64,000 nt of DNA from contig WPIO01000048.1 of the NCBI GenBank assembly GCA_009760855.2, positions 1,687,001-1,751,000 of the forward strand. The letters run 5' to 3'. Position numbers and translations under genes: made by a program. Source of the stretch: Cristatella mucedo. Its lineage: Eukaryota; Bryozoa; Phylactolaemata; Cristatellidae. Below are positions 10,956 through 22,320 of this stretch, piece after piece; the first letter of the stretch is position 1; each line of letters begins with the position of its first letter. Under the pieces are notes generated by a model. The model searched no databases. It saw nothing but the letters and a program-made list of their open reading frames with translations, and was not told the DNA's origin.

Positions 10956-12004
10956 TTCAACGGGACTGTAGAGTGCCTTGGAGGTTTAAAAGTGGTCCCA
11001 GGGGTGCACGCTCAGCCTCCGAAAGAGGGATAGGCCACGAAGGCATTATCTCACCTCGACGTCACGGAAAATAAGCTCTCCTTGCCTAGAGTGCGGCGAA
11101 GCTGGTGATTTTAGAAGAGGCTATCCGCATCTAAAATACGCATCAGGGGATAACAGCAATCAGCAATAAGGGTGGGGAAACTTTTAGAGGTTGATGGCAG
11201 GGGACAGAAAACACCCGGGCATGTGTTAGTCCTACCATCACTAATACGCAGATTCGCCCGGTTGGTACGAGGAAAAATGTACGAACAAGAATGCTTGATG
11301 GTAGTTAAAACCGGCTTGGGTTTATCGTTTGTTGGCGCTAACTTCATAAGCCCTGACCGGATTACAGAGGCATCGAAGCGTTTGTATAGCGCCAGACTAC
11401 TTGATGACTAGGAAAGCTAAAATGAAACTCTTGGGAGATGCGGCTGCAAGTCGTTGGGAGATTTGCTGACCTAGAGGTCAATGGGGCGGAAAGTAATCGT
11501 GTTACAAATGTTCGCTCAGTAATTATACCAGCTCGATCAGAGCAAGTGCTGTGGCGTAGGACAGATCAAGTGTCCGAGGGGTCTTTCGGATTAATAGAGG
11601 GCGTGGGGCTATCGAGTTAGCATCCGATTTGATTGTGGGACGGTTTGATTTCACGATGGGTGGGCCGAGTTTGGTAGATGCTAGACAGGAAACGGTGCCC
11701 GTCATATTTCGTAATGTTTCTGACGAGCCACAGGCTCTCTGAGCGAGAGTGGCCCTTGGAATGTTCGTTGAAGCACATGAAGCAGACACCCTCACAGGTG
11801 CTACGAGCCTATGAGTAACCAAACATCAGAGGACGTACATGTTTTACAGGGGTGGAAATAGTGCACTGCCACGCGACTATGGACGATGAGCTTGACAGCT
11901 GAACCTTGACTACTAATGAAGAGCTTGGCTGCAAAATTAGAACCGACCCCCTTTTGAAATAGGCGCGATAAGCCGAGGCTTATGAGCAACGTTATGCGTG
12001 ACTG
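10956..12004 (+). pseudogene. Gag end, protease and pol start of the Gypsy-like element, broken
   Basis: After NFQRDCR (knuckle end) the frames are disturbed. From about 11438 one frame reads LQVVGRFADLEVNG, then VIIPARSEQVL (11521-11553). A second frame reads LIVGRFDFTMGG and VPVIFRNVSDEPQAL (11697-11741). This 'IPARSEQVL ... VPVxxxNxSDEPxxL' pairing is characteristic of the segment between protease and reverse transcriptase in some Ty3/Gypsy polyproteins. I find no reverse transcriptase, RNase H or integrase before the 3' LTR, so most of pol is missing. Confidence 0.6.
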
Positions 12005-12345
12005 TGTAGGAAAGAGACCACTGCACAGCTTATGACCTGGCTACTATGTAAGGCGTGGGCCTGGCCGAAGTCGCTCTCACAGAGCAGCGGTCTGCTGGTC
12101 GGCGTGTCCCAGTCCTGAGCGGGAGCTGCTACCAGCCCGTAAATGAGTCAGTTGGACGTCGCGTGTCGTGCTAGCCACAATATATAGCCATATAGGCTAG
12201 TGTTAGCCCTTTTTTTCTACTGCGTCGTTGTATCTAGCACTATGTGCGGAATATCGAGCGCTGTGTCGTCGTCGTTGATTTTTGTCTTTCGAGCTTCAGG
12301 CGTTCGAACCTTGCACGCATTGTGCGGCTACAAGTGAGGGTCATA
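12005..12345 (+). repeat. 3' LTR of the Gypsy-like element
   Basis: Direct-repeat partner of 8730-9142, without the LINE insertion. It also carries about 60 bases (near 12120-12190, including ATATATAGCC) not obvious in the 5' copy. The two LTRs differ at many positions, so the insertion is old. Both outer boundaries are approximate. Confidence 0.75.
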
Positions 12346-13990
12346 ATACCCTCGATAAATACATACGTGGACGGTAAGCGAGCACGGCAGCAATGAAAAG
12401 CGCCCGCGACTAACTTTAGACAAGCCCGCGACGTTAATGCAGATCGTAGCCGCAGAGAGGCGGGAGCGTACACATTAGGTACAGCTCACCCCAAAGTCCA
12501 AAACGCACCGGGCTCGTTAGAAGCCCCCAGTGCAACTGATTAATTAATGGGTATGCCATATCCAGTTTCTGTAGGTTTTAATTCAGGAACCGCCAGCAAT
12601 CTCTAGGGCTTGTATAATCTGGCCGGTGTATCATTCCAACGTTCCACAATAACTTCAAAAGTAAGGCTGTCCTCGGTCGGGATAATTAAAGAATCCTAAC
12701 ACAACCAAATACGGTAGGTGTCAAGGCTTGCTTCGCCACCTGGCTAGGCTCAAACAAGTATTACTACCGAGGATTTTCGGAAGCCTGCTTTGTAGCTGTT
12801 GCTGTAGTCGTCTTGCCTACATCTTCATCGTCCAAGTCCTCATAGCAACGAGCCAGGCATCATTGCGTCTTCTAAAGACGGCTTCTCAGACGCTCAGATC
12901 ATTAGCACTTCACATGGCTGGAGTAAGACAGGCGTCTCTAGCTTCCTTCGCGTAAGATGTCTGGATCTGAAAACTGGACAAATGACTAGTTTACATTACT
13001 CCAGAAGCCGCATCCTTGCCACCAGGTCAGTGCCTATCCCTGAGGCAGACCACACTTCGGGTAGTCGGCGGTTAACCAAGTGCAGCAGTTTCACTCACCA
13101 GTGCAAATGTCAATGTTAACTTCCTTGACCGGAACCCGGGGTCAAGCTTAGAGGCTCAAGTCCAGGTTGACTCACCCCTATGCCCCTAAGCTCTCAAGTG
13201 CAAACGCCAAGGGGCTCCAGGATGCAGCAGCCCGGTGAGGGAGTGTGGAATAGAGGGAGCAACCCGAGTGGTTTCTGCGAGCGAAAGGCCAGATTCACTC
13301 ACGAAAGTGTTTACCAAAATATTCATTTAAATGTGAAGAGCAACATTCTAATCAATATTTTTAGCTTACTGCGAGGGGAAGTTGTCGGAACTAGTTGACC
13401 CGGCTTCCGGTAGCCCCAAACCCTCCTGACTGCTGTGTCGGGGGCGGGTTTAGAGAGAGAAACCCAGCCCCTGGACTCACCCAACAGGGTATCTGCGATC
13501 TGGTTGGCCAGTTTGGCCTTATCGCCTGTAAGTAGCAAGAGTGGACGCAGCTGGGATAGTCGCCACACGCTCTCGGTGCGTGATCGACTGCAGAGGGTGT
13601 ATCTGTCACATCGTATGTGCTTGGCTCTGCTGTGCTTTGGTCTGCAGCAGTACCGCGTTCGGGTAAGCTGATAAGTGTAGCCTTAAAAGGCCAGGCCACC
13701 ATGCATGCCTCCAGATTTGTTGCCGATGGCTCACGGTCCTTTTTTTCTAGCGTGACTGCTGAGGAAATCCTGAGACCTTAGTACGCAACATCCTGTCCGA
13801 TGACTAGCGGTGCAAGTGTTGGTTATCGTGCATGCCTTCTTATTTGTACCGTTGCCTCAGGGTCCTTATTTTCTACTGCTACTGCTAGGCACCTAGCGCT
13901 GTCTCCGACGACAAGCAGTACAAGCGTCGTAGTGAAGACATTTTTATGAAGGTAGCAGCCGACTCTCACAGCTTCTGGCTGCGAGTGATA
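12346..13990. other. No gene recognised
   Basis: Short frames on both strands overlap around 13180-13700 but no family is recognisable. Compositionally mixed, with no LINE tail or tRNA-like box seen until about 14040. Confidence 0.35.
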
Positions 13991-14034
13991 GTCGCGAACC
14001 ATGCATGTAACTCCAACCCGTCCACCTTAGCTTT

Positions 14035-14190
14035 CCCTTCTAAGCATGTCAGTCTAACCATGTTATGCATGTTGTTCATCGATCATGCTACTGCTAATCA
14101 TTCGATCACGCTTCCTTTACAGCAAATGTAAAGTGCTTAGAAAGAGATTGAGTTCTCTTAGAGCGCTATAACAAATGCTTTATTATAAAT
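14035..14190 (+). mobile_element. LINE 3' UTR and tail
   Basis: Contains AACCATGTTATGCATGTTGTT, an imperfect copy of the UTR, the GCAAATGTAAAGTGCTTAGAAA tail, GAGATTGAGTTCTCTTAGAGCGCTATAACAAATG and a short TTATTAT end. Diverged. Confidence 0.75.
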
Positions 14191-14451
14191 CCCAAGCTCT
14201 AATGGATGCAGCTCTCTTGGCTTTGTCACCTGTTGGATGGGGATTGAGTGGCCACATCGCCATCAGACTTAGGTCGAGTGACCACGCTGCTCATTTGCCT
14301 AGACGATGCCCAGCGAATGGTGAATATTACGGCTTGCTGCTGGCAGCGCATAAGGCGGTTGTCTGGTCTGCATGCTCGGCCATCCAGAGACAGGCATGAA
14401 GCTAGATGTAGTTTGTATGTTTCGCTTCCGAGAAGCTTGCAATGTTAGTTG

Positions 14452-14612
14452 TTAAGGCCCATGATAGCCCTGGAGGCTACATGCAGGCTCTTCACGATCG
14501 ACGTCGTCGGTTCGAATCCTGTAGTGGGCGATCCTGCATTGCCAACTACAAGCTGGGATAGCCTTAAGGCTCTTCCGCCGCTGTACAAATGAGGCTGGTA
14601 GATCAGCTAACA
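14452..14612 (+). mobile_element. tRNA-derived SINE (family A)
   Basis: Plus-strand copy: a B-box-like GTCGTCGGTTCGAATCC (14503-14519), TAGTGGGCGAT, a body with AAGGCTCTTCCGCCGCTGTACAAATGAGGCTG and the family end GATCAGCTAACAT. The A-box region (GCCCATGATAGCCCTGGAGG) is poorly kept. Confidence 0.65.
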
Positions 14613-16740
14613 TGTTTTATAAGCCGCGATTTTTTAGTTAAGACAGTCCTATTATTGCGAAAATTTCATAGGTGCCATTATTATCCACCCCCTGTGACTG
14701 GGCTGGTAACAGAAGAACTAGGCACGGTGCATTTAGAGGCCCAGTCCTACTATGGGTCTCGGCTAACTGTCAATTCACCTTAGGGTAATAATTCGAGCAC
14801 GATTCTTGCGCTGAATTGGCCGGTCCGATCGAGGAGTAGTTTTGACCTGCCAAAATCGTAGTTCGGTTTTTTCGAAGCTCAACAGGACATTACCTCCAGC
14901 TCGAGCAAGAGATTAACCGTGCAGCCAAGCATGTGCCAAATACCTATAACTGCTTGATTTTGACCTGGCCCATACTGTCGAAGCCATCACGAACAGCATG
15001 TGAGCTGCATGCAGGGCAGTCGGTCAGCTTTGAATTGTCGATCGCTAACGACCTGTAGCCTCAGAGTATCGAATATGGATTGTCAGGTTTTGTTGTCATC
15101 CATTCGAATACTCTGGATTATGCCAATGGGTCAACCTACAGTTTTCGCAGGGATGCTTTAGCTTATGGGCTCAAGGTGCATGTTGGGAAGCTTGGGTCTT
15201 CAATGGAAGCTTCATATCCCTTCAGGTGCCGCACTCGGTGGTTCATCGGAGCGAGCCCAGCCAAATGGTGGAGAGGATAGCAAGTTACAGATGTTGTAAT
15301 GCGCCATAGTTGCCCAGACACAGCACAGCATATGCGACCCGGATACACGATTTAATGGTGCAGCCGAGTAGTAGTTCCTCATGAGGAACTGACTCTCCCT
15401 GATCGTTGTAGCCCATTCTGCTTTGTACCTCCAGGTGCTCCCGACGTTCCTAATTAGCAATGTGTTTTAGAGGCATGGCAATCAAACTGGCTGGCACTTT
15501 ATAACGTCAGTGCTTTCGATCGTTTTCAGATAAAAGAACAACCGGCAGTATGTCAGTCATACCGTGTGCCCACGTGATTGCTGCAAAGGCCCATCAGCGC
15601 TGTCATGCCGATGGATGTCAGAGTGTGAGCCCAAGGTACCCGAAGGCTGCCTTTCGGCAAAGAGAAGTGCTCGAGTTTATGGGTGAGTGCTGACTGCTGC
15701 GAGTCGTCAGTTTTTGAGCAGTGGTCGCGATCTCAGCAAAGTCGACTCGGCATTATATCACTGCAGCACAATCAGTCGTTCAGTGGTTGCTGAAGAAGCA
15801 AGCTATCGTTTGTGTAGCTAACCTACTCACCCGCCTAGCCGCTCGAGCCGAACTCACTGCAGTGAGTTTGAAAAACGTGGCTTCTGACACTACAAAAAAG
15901 CCACTTGGGCACTCTGGTGATTTGCCTCGGCTATTGGAGCCAGCTACTAGAGTAGGTTTCTGTCTCCTTGTGCACCAGCACGTAGTTTTTGGAATTTTTT
16001 CTAGTCATGCTTTAAAAAGTGCACAATTATGTGCACTTTTTGGAGGTAGCCACAGAGTGCAGTAAAAGAATGAATGCGGTTTGTTTGCTTTTTACCGTCC
16101 TTAGTGCATAGCCGGCATTCAATGCGATTGAAGCTTGCTTTCACACTGACTATACCGAATCCCATGTCGGTATGACGACCAGCTCTGATCAGACGAGCTA
16201 TGCATGTTGCCGATAATTATGTATGTGCTAGCAAAGGTGATCTTACCTTCACCTGTTGATCACTTTGCGTCACTAATGTATTGCATGTCGACGTATGCAT
16301 TTTTTATTTTGTCCTGCACCGTTGCCTGTACTGGGAGCCACGCGAGCAGGCACTATTATGCAGCCATGAGTTGACCTGCTGCTGGATTGGAATGGAATCA
16401 CCTTTCCATCTAATAATGTGAAGAAGAGCTTCAGACGAGACTAGCTGAGCTCATGTGTTGACGTGTGATGTGTGTTAACTGGAGCCGAATCTTTGCTTGT
16501 TAGTTTATGGCTAATGTTGCTTTTAGAATGTAATCAGTCCAACAAAAGCTTTTCACCAGAAGTCATCAATGAGTCGCTCAAGGTCGCTGTCCATTAGACC
16601 TAGTAGGTAGCTCTTACCTTCTTCCTGTCGTTGCCTATGCTGATTAGTGTTAAGTTTCTCTCCCAAACTGTCAGCTTTCCTTGAATAGAGTAGCATTGTT
16701 GAGGCGACTTTTCACCTGACCATTGATCTTAGCCCAAGGA
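14613..16740. other. No gene recognised
   Basis: The longest frame, 15721-16065 (+, 114 codons), has no motif or membrane pattern that identifies it. No known repeat was noticed in this stretch. Confidence 0.4.
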
Positions 16741-16741
16741 T

Positions 16742-16870
16742 GCGTGCACTTAACGACCCAGGTCGTGGGTTCGAATCCTGCAGCATGCAAAACTTCACTA
16801 CCTACTGTAAGTGGGGGTTGATGGCTGCTAATGTTGTTCTGCTGCTATATCAATGAGCCGGTTGAATTAG
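16742..16870 (+). mobile_element. tRNA-derived SINE (family A), partial
   Basis: Contains a well-kept B box, CAGGTCGTGGGTTCGAATCC (16760-16779). A diverged body follows with GTAAGTGGGGGTTGATGGCTGC and CTGCTGCTATATCAATGAG. Confidence 0.55.
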
Positions 16871-17299
16871 ATCGGCCGACCTCTACCGTATTTTTCACAG
16901 CGCTCGTCTTAGTCATCATTCGTATCAGTAGCTCCAACAGCCAACACTAAATGTAATGCCTAGCACCTCAGCACGGGTATGTAGCGCAAGCTGTCTGGCC
17001 AAGAAGGAATGAAAACCGAATAAAGTTAGTCGACCTTCCCTTATTTTTTGTGAAGAATGTTCACTGCCATTTTGCAGCAGCTAGTATGTGCAGCTTGTAT
17101 GCAGCTCTTCTTTCCAGCAGCTGCTTATGTCATAGATTGCCTGTCCGTGGGTGCCTTGAATTTAAGGGCTGTGGAATTGTGGAGATTATAGCAAACACTA
17201 GGGGTATGCGAATATTGCAAAGTAAAGCATTAGTGCTTAGTTTCAAGGCTCATTTTGTCTGTCTCTTTAATATTACACATTCATGGCACACACACCCTT

Positions 17300-18590
17300 A
17301 TTGTTGGTATGGCTATTCTGTAAGCCTGTCGGCTTTTCCGTTTAAGTGGAAGCCAGAGGAATCTCTGAAATCTCCATCCGAGGAACCTCTGAAATATTGG
17401 GTACTACAGGGCTCCGTGCTTGATCCTGTTCGTTTCACGGCTTATACTCTTCCTCTTGCCGATGTGATTGCCAAGCACAATCTAGGCTTTCACTTCTATG
17501 CAGATGACACTCAGTTGTACGTTTGCTTTTATCCCTTCCAGCCTTCGAGCACCGCGAATTCTCTCAACTCATTTGCTGCATGTATTGATGACATCCGCAC
17601 ACATGAATGGCAGCTAATTTTCTTAAATTAAATGATGATACAACTAACTTACTAGTCATGGGCACACCAAGTATGATCTAGAAATTGGAAAGGCTAACGC
17701 TCAAAGTCGGCTCTGCCAGCATATCTCCTGTTGAATTTGCGCGAAATCTAGGTGTCATGTTCCAAAGTGACATTTCGTTAGACGACCACATCAGCTCACA
17801 GTCAAGTCTACCCACTTTCAGCTACATGGCATTGCTAACATTCGGGCTTGTTTAGATAAGGATACCAGATCAAAGTTAGTCCATGCATTTGTGACATCCC
17901 ATCTTGACTTCTGTAACTCACTGCTTGCTGCTCTACCGGCCTGTGCAATCAAGTGCTTACAGCTGGTGCAAAACAGTGAGCTAGACTTGTCTGTCGTGAG
18001 TGCCCCAGTTGCCACATCACACCACTTCTCGCCGACCTGCACTGGCTACCAGTCAAACAACCCATCGACTTCAATGTTTTGTCGCTCACTTTTAGGTCCG
18101 TTCATTCTTTGGCTCCAGCTTACCTATCAGATCTACTGCCCCACCTAGCTAACCGTCGTACCACCGGCTTTTCGGAATCTAACTGTTTACCTATACCTCG
18201 TACAAACCTCAAATCCTTTGGAGACCCTGCCTTTAGCTGGTATGCTCCCGAAGCCTGAAACAGACTCCCGACTTCCACAGACTTGAGCACATTTAAAAAG
18301 AAATTAAAAATGCACCTATTTATGACAGCATTTAGTGGGTCCCTGTGATTCGACCTTTATGTGCTTATGCATGCTGACACTGTGCATGCTTCCACTAACC
18401 ACACTTGCATGCTGACCCTGTGGGTGTCATCCCTAACCATGTTGTTTTTGTTGTTTATTGAGTATGGGGCCGCTAAACATTCGATCGTGTTTCCTTCTCA
18501 GCTAATGCAAATTGCCTAGAAAGAGATTGAGTTATCCGAGGGCACTTTATCAAGTATATTACTGTTATTATTAGTAGTAGTAGTAGAGTT
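17300..18590 (+). mobile_element. L2/CR1-type LINE with reverse transcriptase end, 5'-truncated
   Basis: One of the longer LINE copies. The frame at 17050-17631 holds the end of the reverse transcriptase palm: GSVLDPVRFTAYTLPLADVI, then HFYADDTQLY with the YADD box at 17497-17508. After frame breaks come SHLDFCNSLLAALP (17897-17938) and PVxxSHHFSPTCTGYQ-like text, then 'IDFNVLSLTFRSxHSL', 'FGDPAFSWYAPxA' and the full 3' UTR. The tail AAATTGCCTAGAAAGAGATTGAG ends near (ATT/AGT)n at 18558-18587. Multiple frameshifts; dead. Confidence 0.85.
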
Positions 18591-19057
18591 ATTAAAGCAG
18601 TGCTGGGGTAAGTGCTCAGAGTGCACATTTGGGATCTGTGAAACGGTGCCTGCTCCTCCTTTTGGGCAGTCCTCCCCAAAACCTCTGATCTTTTGGTATG
18701 GCTCTGTAAATGCTATGCTGCAATGCTGTGAATAATGTGATCGTTGCCAGCAAGTTTGTCTTTCATAAAGCACTGATTCAAGCATGTGCCTGGGCAGCAT
18801 TCCCTGCCCGGAAATTTAACAATGTGGTCAGACTGCCGAATCGAATGTCCATTACCAGCGATCACCGACTGTGGGTGAACTAAGCACATCACTAGTCGAG
18901 TGGTTCTGTGGAACCAACAGGCCGATCCTTCCACTCGAGCGTCTTCAGTCTGTTAGCACTCTCGTAGTTACCTGCCTTTGCACATGCTGCTGCCGCCCGA
19001 CCGAAGCCAAAGCCAAGACGTTGACGTATGCTTCAGGCAGCCGAACGTGCTACCTAA
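18591..19057. other. No gene recognised
   Basis: Short frames only; no family resemblance seen. Confidence 0.35.
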
Positions 19058-19200
19058 AAAAATTATTTATTTCTATAGTGCCCTAAGAGAACTTATTCAC
19101 TATTCAGGTGCTTCACATATGCCACGGGGCTCGAGCCCGTGATCTCGGCCTGACCTTGGTCGGGGCTAGCACCCTAGCCTGCAGCACTGCAGGATGCTTT
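19058..19200 (-). mobile_element. SINE (family B) with LINE-like tail
   Basis: Read on the minus strand: a tRNA-like head containing ATCACGGGCTCGAGCCCCG, then GGCATATGTGAAGCACCTGAATAG, TTCTCTTAGGGCACTATAGAAATAAA. This is the same head-to-tail join as at 57480-57640, in reverse orientation. Confidence 0.65.
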
Positions 19201-20295
19201 CAGCCTGTAGCCGGCCTTCCCTCATTGGAGCCAGCAATCTGACCTGAGTCGCCGTCTGCATGCCGACCCACTCTACCAGCTGCCTTCTCCAGAACTGACT
19301 GCAATGTGATTTCTATCGTTCGTTAATCATGCTCGGTCTCCTCATGCCACGACTGCTCCTCTGCCTACCGACACCCAAGCCCTGCTCTGTCATACCCTGA
19401 GAACCAAACGGCCAGCCGCCCAGCTGGGTGGCCAGCACTGCCTTCACACCCCCAGATTCGTGGGAAGATTGACTGCCGAGCTCGTCTCATCTGCTTTTTT
19501 TATAATGCATATCGCTAGCACTACCGGGAGTGAGTGCCTGGGAGATTGTGCATCAGCAGACCATTTAGCATTGCTTGAATTCCCTCTTTTTCTGTCAGCA
19601 TTTGTTGCTTATTTTTTTGTGCTGCATTGCAGATTTACCACTGCTAATGGAAGTAGCAGCTGCCAAGCTCAGCATGTCTTTGCCTGTGGCATTCAGACAA
19701 TTCTACAAACGACCTAGCAGCAGGTAGGGGCAGCTTTCACTCAGCTTGACACCATGCTGCAGCTGGCAAACCTCAGTAAGCCCTGCACACAGCTTGCTGG
19801 CCCTCCCTTCTCACCCTTTCCTACCCGAGAGCAGTAGTCTTCCCTGCACCACGTGGTGCCTTTTGCCACTGCCTTATAGTGCACTGTGATGACCGTCATC
19901 TGTCTGTGTGTGTCTGCCGAACTCGGACACAGATCACGGCCCTGCTCTGGCAAGTTGCCATTGCTGAATTCGACTTGCCCAATAGCTGTCGTGCCACCAT
20001 TTTTGTTTTCAGCACGATCCAGTCTGTTGGGCATCGCCAGCCACCGGCAAGTGACCAGTGAGGCCTGTCGCTGGAGCTGGTGGCTCAAATCAAGTTGTTG
20101 TGTCATCCCAGCGTTGCTGTCTTGCATCAGTTCACAGGACCCTTTCAAGTACACAGTCACCCCGTTGAGACAATGCTCCTTTAGCAGGGCAGCATGTTGT
20201 TATTCTCCCCTCCCCCCCCCCGAGTGGGGGATGTTTCCTGTTTTGTCACAAGCAAAGTCTGTTGATTGATATTGTCGACCTTTTCACCGTTATGA
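19201..20295. other. No gene recognised
   Basis: Overlapping frames on both strands at 19741-20269 (up to 139 codons, minus) carry no recognisable domain. A short C-run lies at 20213-20221. Confidence 0.35.
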
Positions 20296-20299
20296 GTAG

Positions 20300-20765
20300 T
20301 GTGACAGCCCTCCGCATGACCTGTCGTCACGCTGGGTAGCGCGACCGAGCAACAAGTCTCCTGGCTCCAACACCAAAACCTTTATTTCACGTAACGCCAG
20401 CCAAGCCCAGTCTACTCACGCTAGACGGCTGCCGGCGTCGAGGGATCTCTCCCTCCCCTCCCGTTGCACTCCTCCGACAGCCCTTATATTCCATGCATGC
20501 ATTGTTTTTCGCACTGTCGGGCCATTGTTCGTTCCGAACCTGCCCGACAGCTGGCCAGCTGGCGGCAGTTTGTGGTAGATTGATGTACCCACAGATGCCG
20601 CCAATGCATGGATTTTGTCGTGACTGCCGAGTCATCGTCTGCCCATCCACCGGTAGTGAGCTTGTGGCTGCGTAGGCAGTCTGAGAGAGAGCCATCGCGA
20701 GGTCTCCGCCCAGTGCTCGCAGGCTGCAAGCCTCGTGTTCCTTCACAGGTAGACACATCTATTGG
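20300..20765 (-). repeat. Candidate solo LTR
   Basis: On the minus strand there is a TATA-like AATATAAGGG (complement near 20484-20493). About 100 nt later comes AATAAAGGTTTTGG (complement near 20382-20395), and the stretch ends ...GGGCTGTCACA at 20300. TATA box, then polyadenylation signal, then a CA terminus is the order expected of an LTR. No internal region or second copy is in the window, and the right edge and target duplication were not established. Confidence 0.4.
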
Positions 20766-21245
20766 TGGTGTAAGCCTTAGTGCAAAAGTTGGTGCTGCTT
20801 GCGAGTCTAATATTGAGCGCTGCAGTGAACGCAGCTTCTGTTACTGATCATTTCTGTAATCAACCGTTCAGTGTGTGTCATATATGCATGAGCATCTTGT
20901 TTTATTTCTCCGAAGCACACCTTTCGCAGCTGTTTGCAAGCCATAGCTGGCCCATAGAGTTTGAAGCTATTTGGCTAATTTTCTCTTCACCCTATAAATC
21001 CCCTGTTATTGACCATCTGCATTCGGCATGTTGAGGATGCTGCATGCATGTAGTTCGGCCCCGTCGAATCTGCTTCATGGATGGCAAGGTGAAATGCATT
21101 TTATGCTTGCATTCATGCAGGTGGCCGTGCTCAAGACCTCTGAACCCGGAGGCTTAAAGAATGGCTGCTGACCCAGTTTGACGTGTCACTCACGGAATCT
21201 ATGGCCAGTGAAATTCCTTCACGTAAACGTCAGTTTGTCTTTTAG
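20766..21245. other. No gene recognised
   Basis: No motif-bearing frame and no recognised repeat. Confidence 0.3.
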
Positions 21246-21246
21246 G

Positions 21247-21350
21247 TATTATTAATAATAATACTAAGAATACATTTTTGTTGCATCCTCAGAGAACCTA
21301 ATCTCTTTCTAGGCACTTGACACTTGCTTCAAAGGAACCGTGGTCTTGTT
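21247..21350 (-). mobile_element. LINE 3' tail
   Basis: ATTAATAATAATACTAAG followed by CTCAGAGAACCTAATCTCTTTCTAGGCACTTGACAC: the reverse complement of the family tail, diverged. It lies immediately left of a fuller copy in the same orientation. Confidence 0.7.
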
Positions 21351-21373
21351 TTTGGTAGCATGGTTTGTGGTAG

Positions 21374-22320
21374 TATAATAATAATAATGCACTTGATAAA
21401 GCGCCCTCAGAGAACTCAATCTCTTCCTAGGCGCTTGAAATTTGCTGCAAAGGGAAACACGATTGAATCGTGGCTAATAGCATGCTTGATAAACAACATG
21501 AACAACGTGGTTAGGGGTGACATGCACAGGGTTAGCATGCAAATGTGGTTAGTGGCAGCATGCACAGTGTCAGCATGCATAAGCACATGAAGGACGAATC
21601 ACAAGGACCCACTAAATGCTGTCCTAAATAGGTGTGTTTATAGGTTCTATTTAAATGTGGTCAAGTCAGGGGATGTTCTGATGCAAGTCGGGAGGGAGTT
21701 CCAGGCTTTGGGAGCATACGAACTTCATGCACGGTCTCCAAAGGATTTGAGGTTTGTACGAGGTAGTGGTAAACTGTTGGATCCGAAAAGCTGGTGGTAC
21801 GATGCTTGGTCTGGTGGGGGAGTAGATCTGAGAGGCTGGAGCCAAAGAATGAAGTGACCTAAAAGTGAGCGACAAAACTTTGAGGTCAATCTGTTGCTTG
21901 ACTGGTAGCCAGTGCAGGTCGGTGAGAAGTGGTGTGATGTGGCAACTGCGACGTTCACGACAGACAAGCCTAGCTGCAGAGTTTTGCACCAGCTGGAAGC
22001 GCCCGATTGCACATGCCGGTAGGCCAGCAAGCAGCGAGTTACAGAAGTCAAGTCGGGATGTCACAAATGCATGGTTAGACGTGGTATCCTTATCTAAACA
22101 AGCCCGAATTTTAGCAATATTATGAAGCTGAAAATAGGCAGATTTGATCGTGGAGCTGATATGGTCGTCTAACGAGAGGTCACTTTGGAACATGACACCT
22201 AGATTTCGAGCTGATTCAACAGGAGATAGATATGCTGGCAGAGCCAATTTTGAGCGTCAGCCGTTCTAATTTGTGAATCACACTGGGCTTGCCCATAACT
22301 AGTAAGTTATTTTTCTGGTA
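21374..22320 (-). mobile_element. L2/CR1-type LINE 3' third, best-preserved minus copy
   Basis: A 193-codon frame (22247-21666) keeps the ORF2 C-terminal domain: ARNLGVMFQSDLSLDDHISS, SRLDFCNSLLAGLPAC, LVQNSAARLVCRERRSCHIT, DLHWLPVKQQIDLKVLSLTF. It then breaks in the last ~60 codons. Downstream (lower coordinates) are the 3' UTR, tail hairpin and (ATT)n at 21374-21390. This C-terminal wording is standard for the L2/CR1 group of LINEs. No reverse transcriptase catalytic box remains. Confidence 0.9.

Noticed and set aside
15721..16065. 114-codon open frame, plus strand
   Set aside because: No motif, no splice context and no similarity I can recognise; expected by chance in this length of DNA.
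19741..20269. Overlapping 139- and 127-codon frames on opposite strands
   Set aside because: Neither shows a motif, and the overlap of open frames reflects local GC-rich composition.
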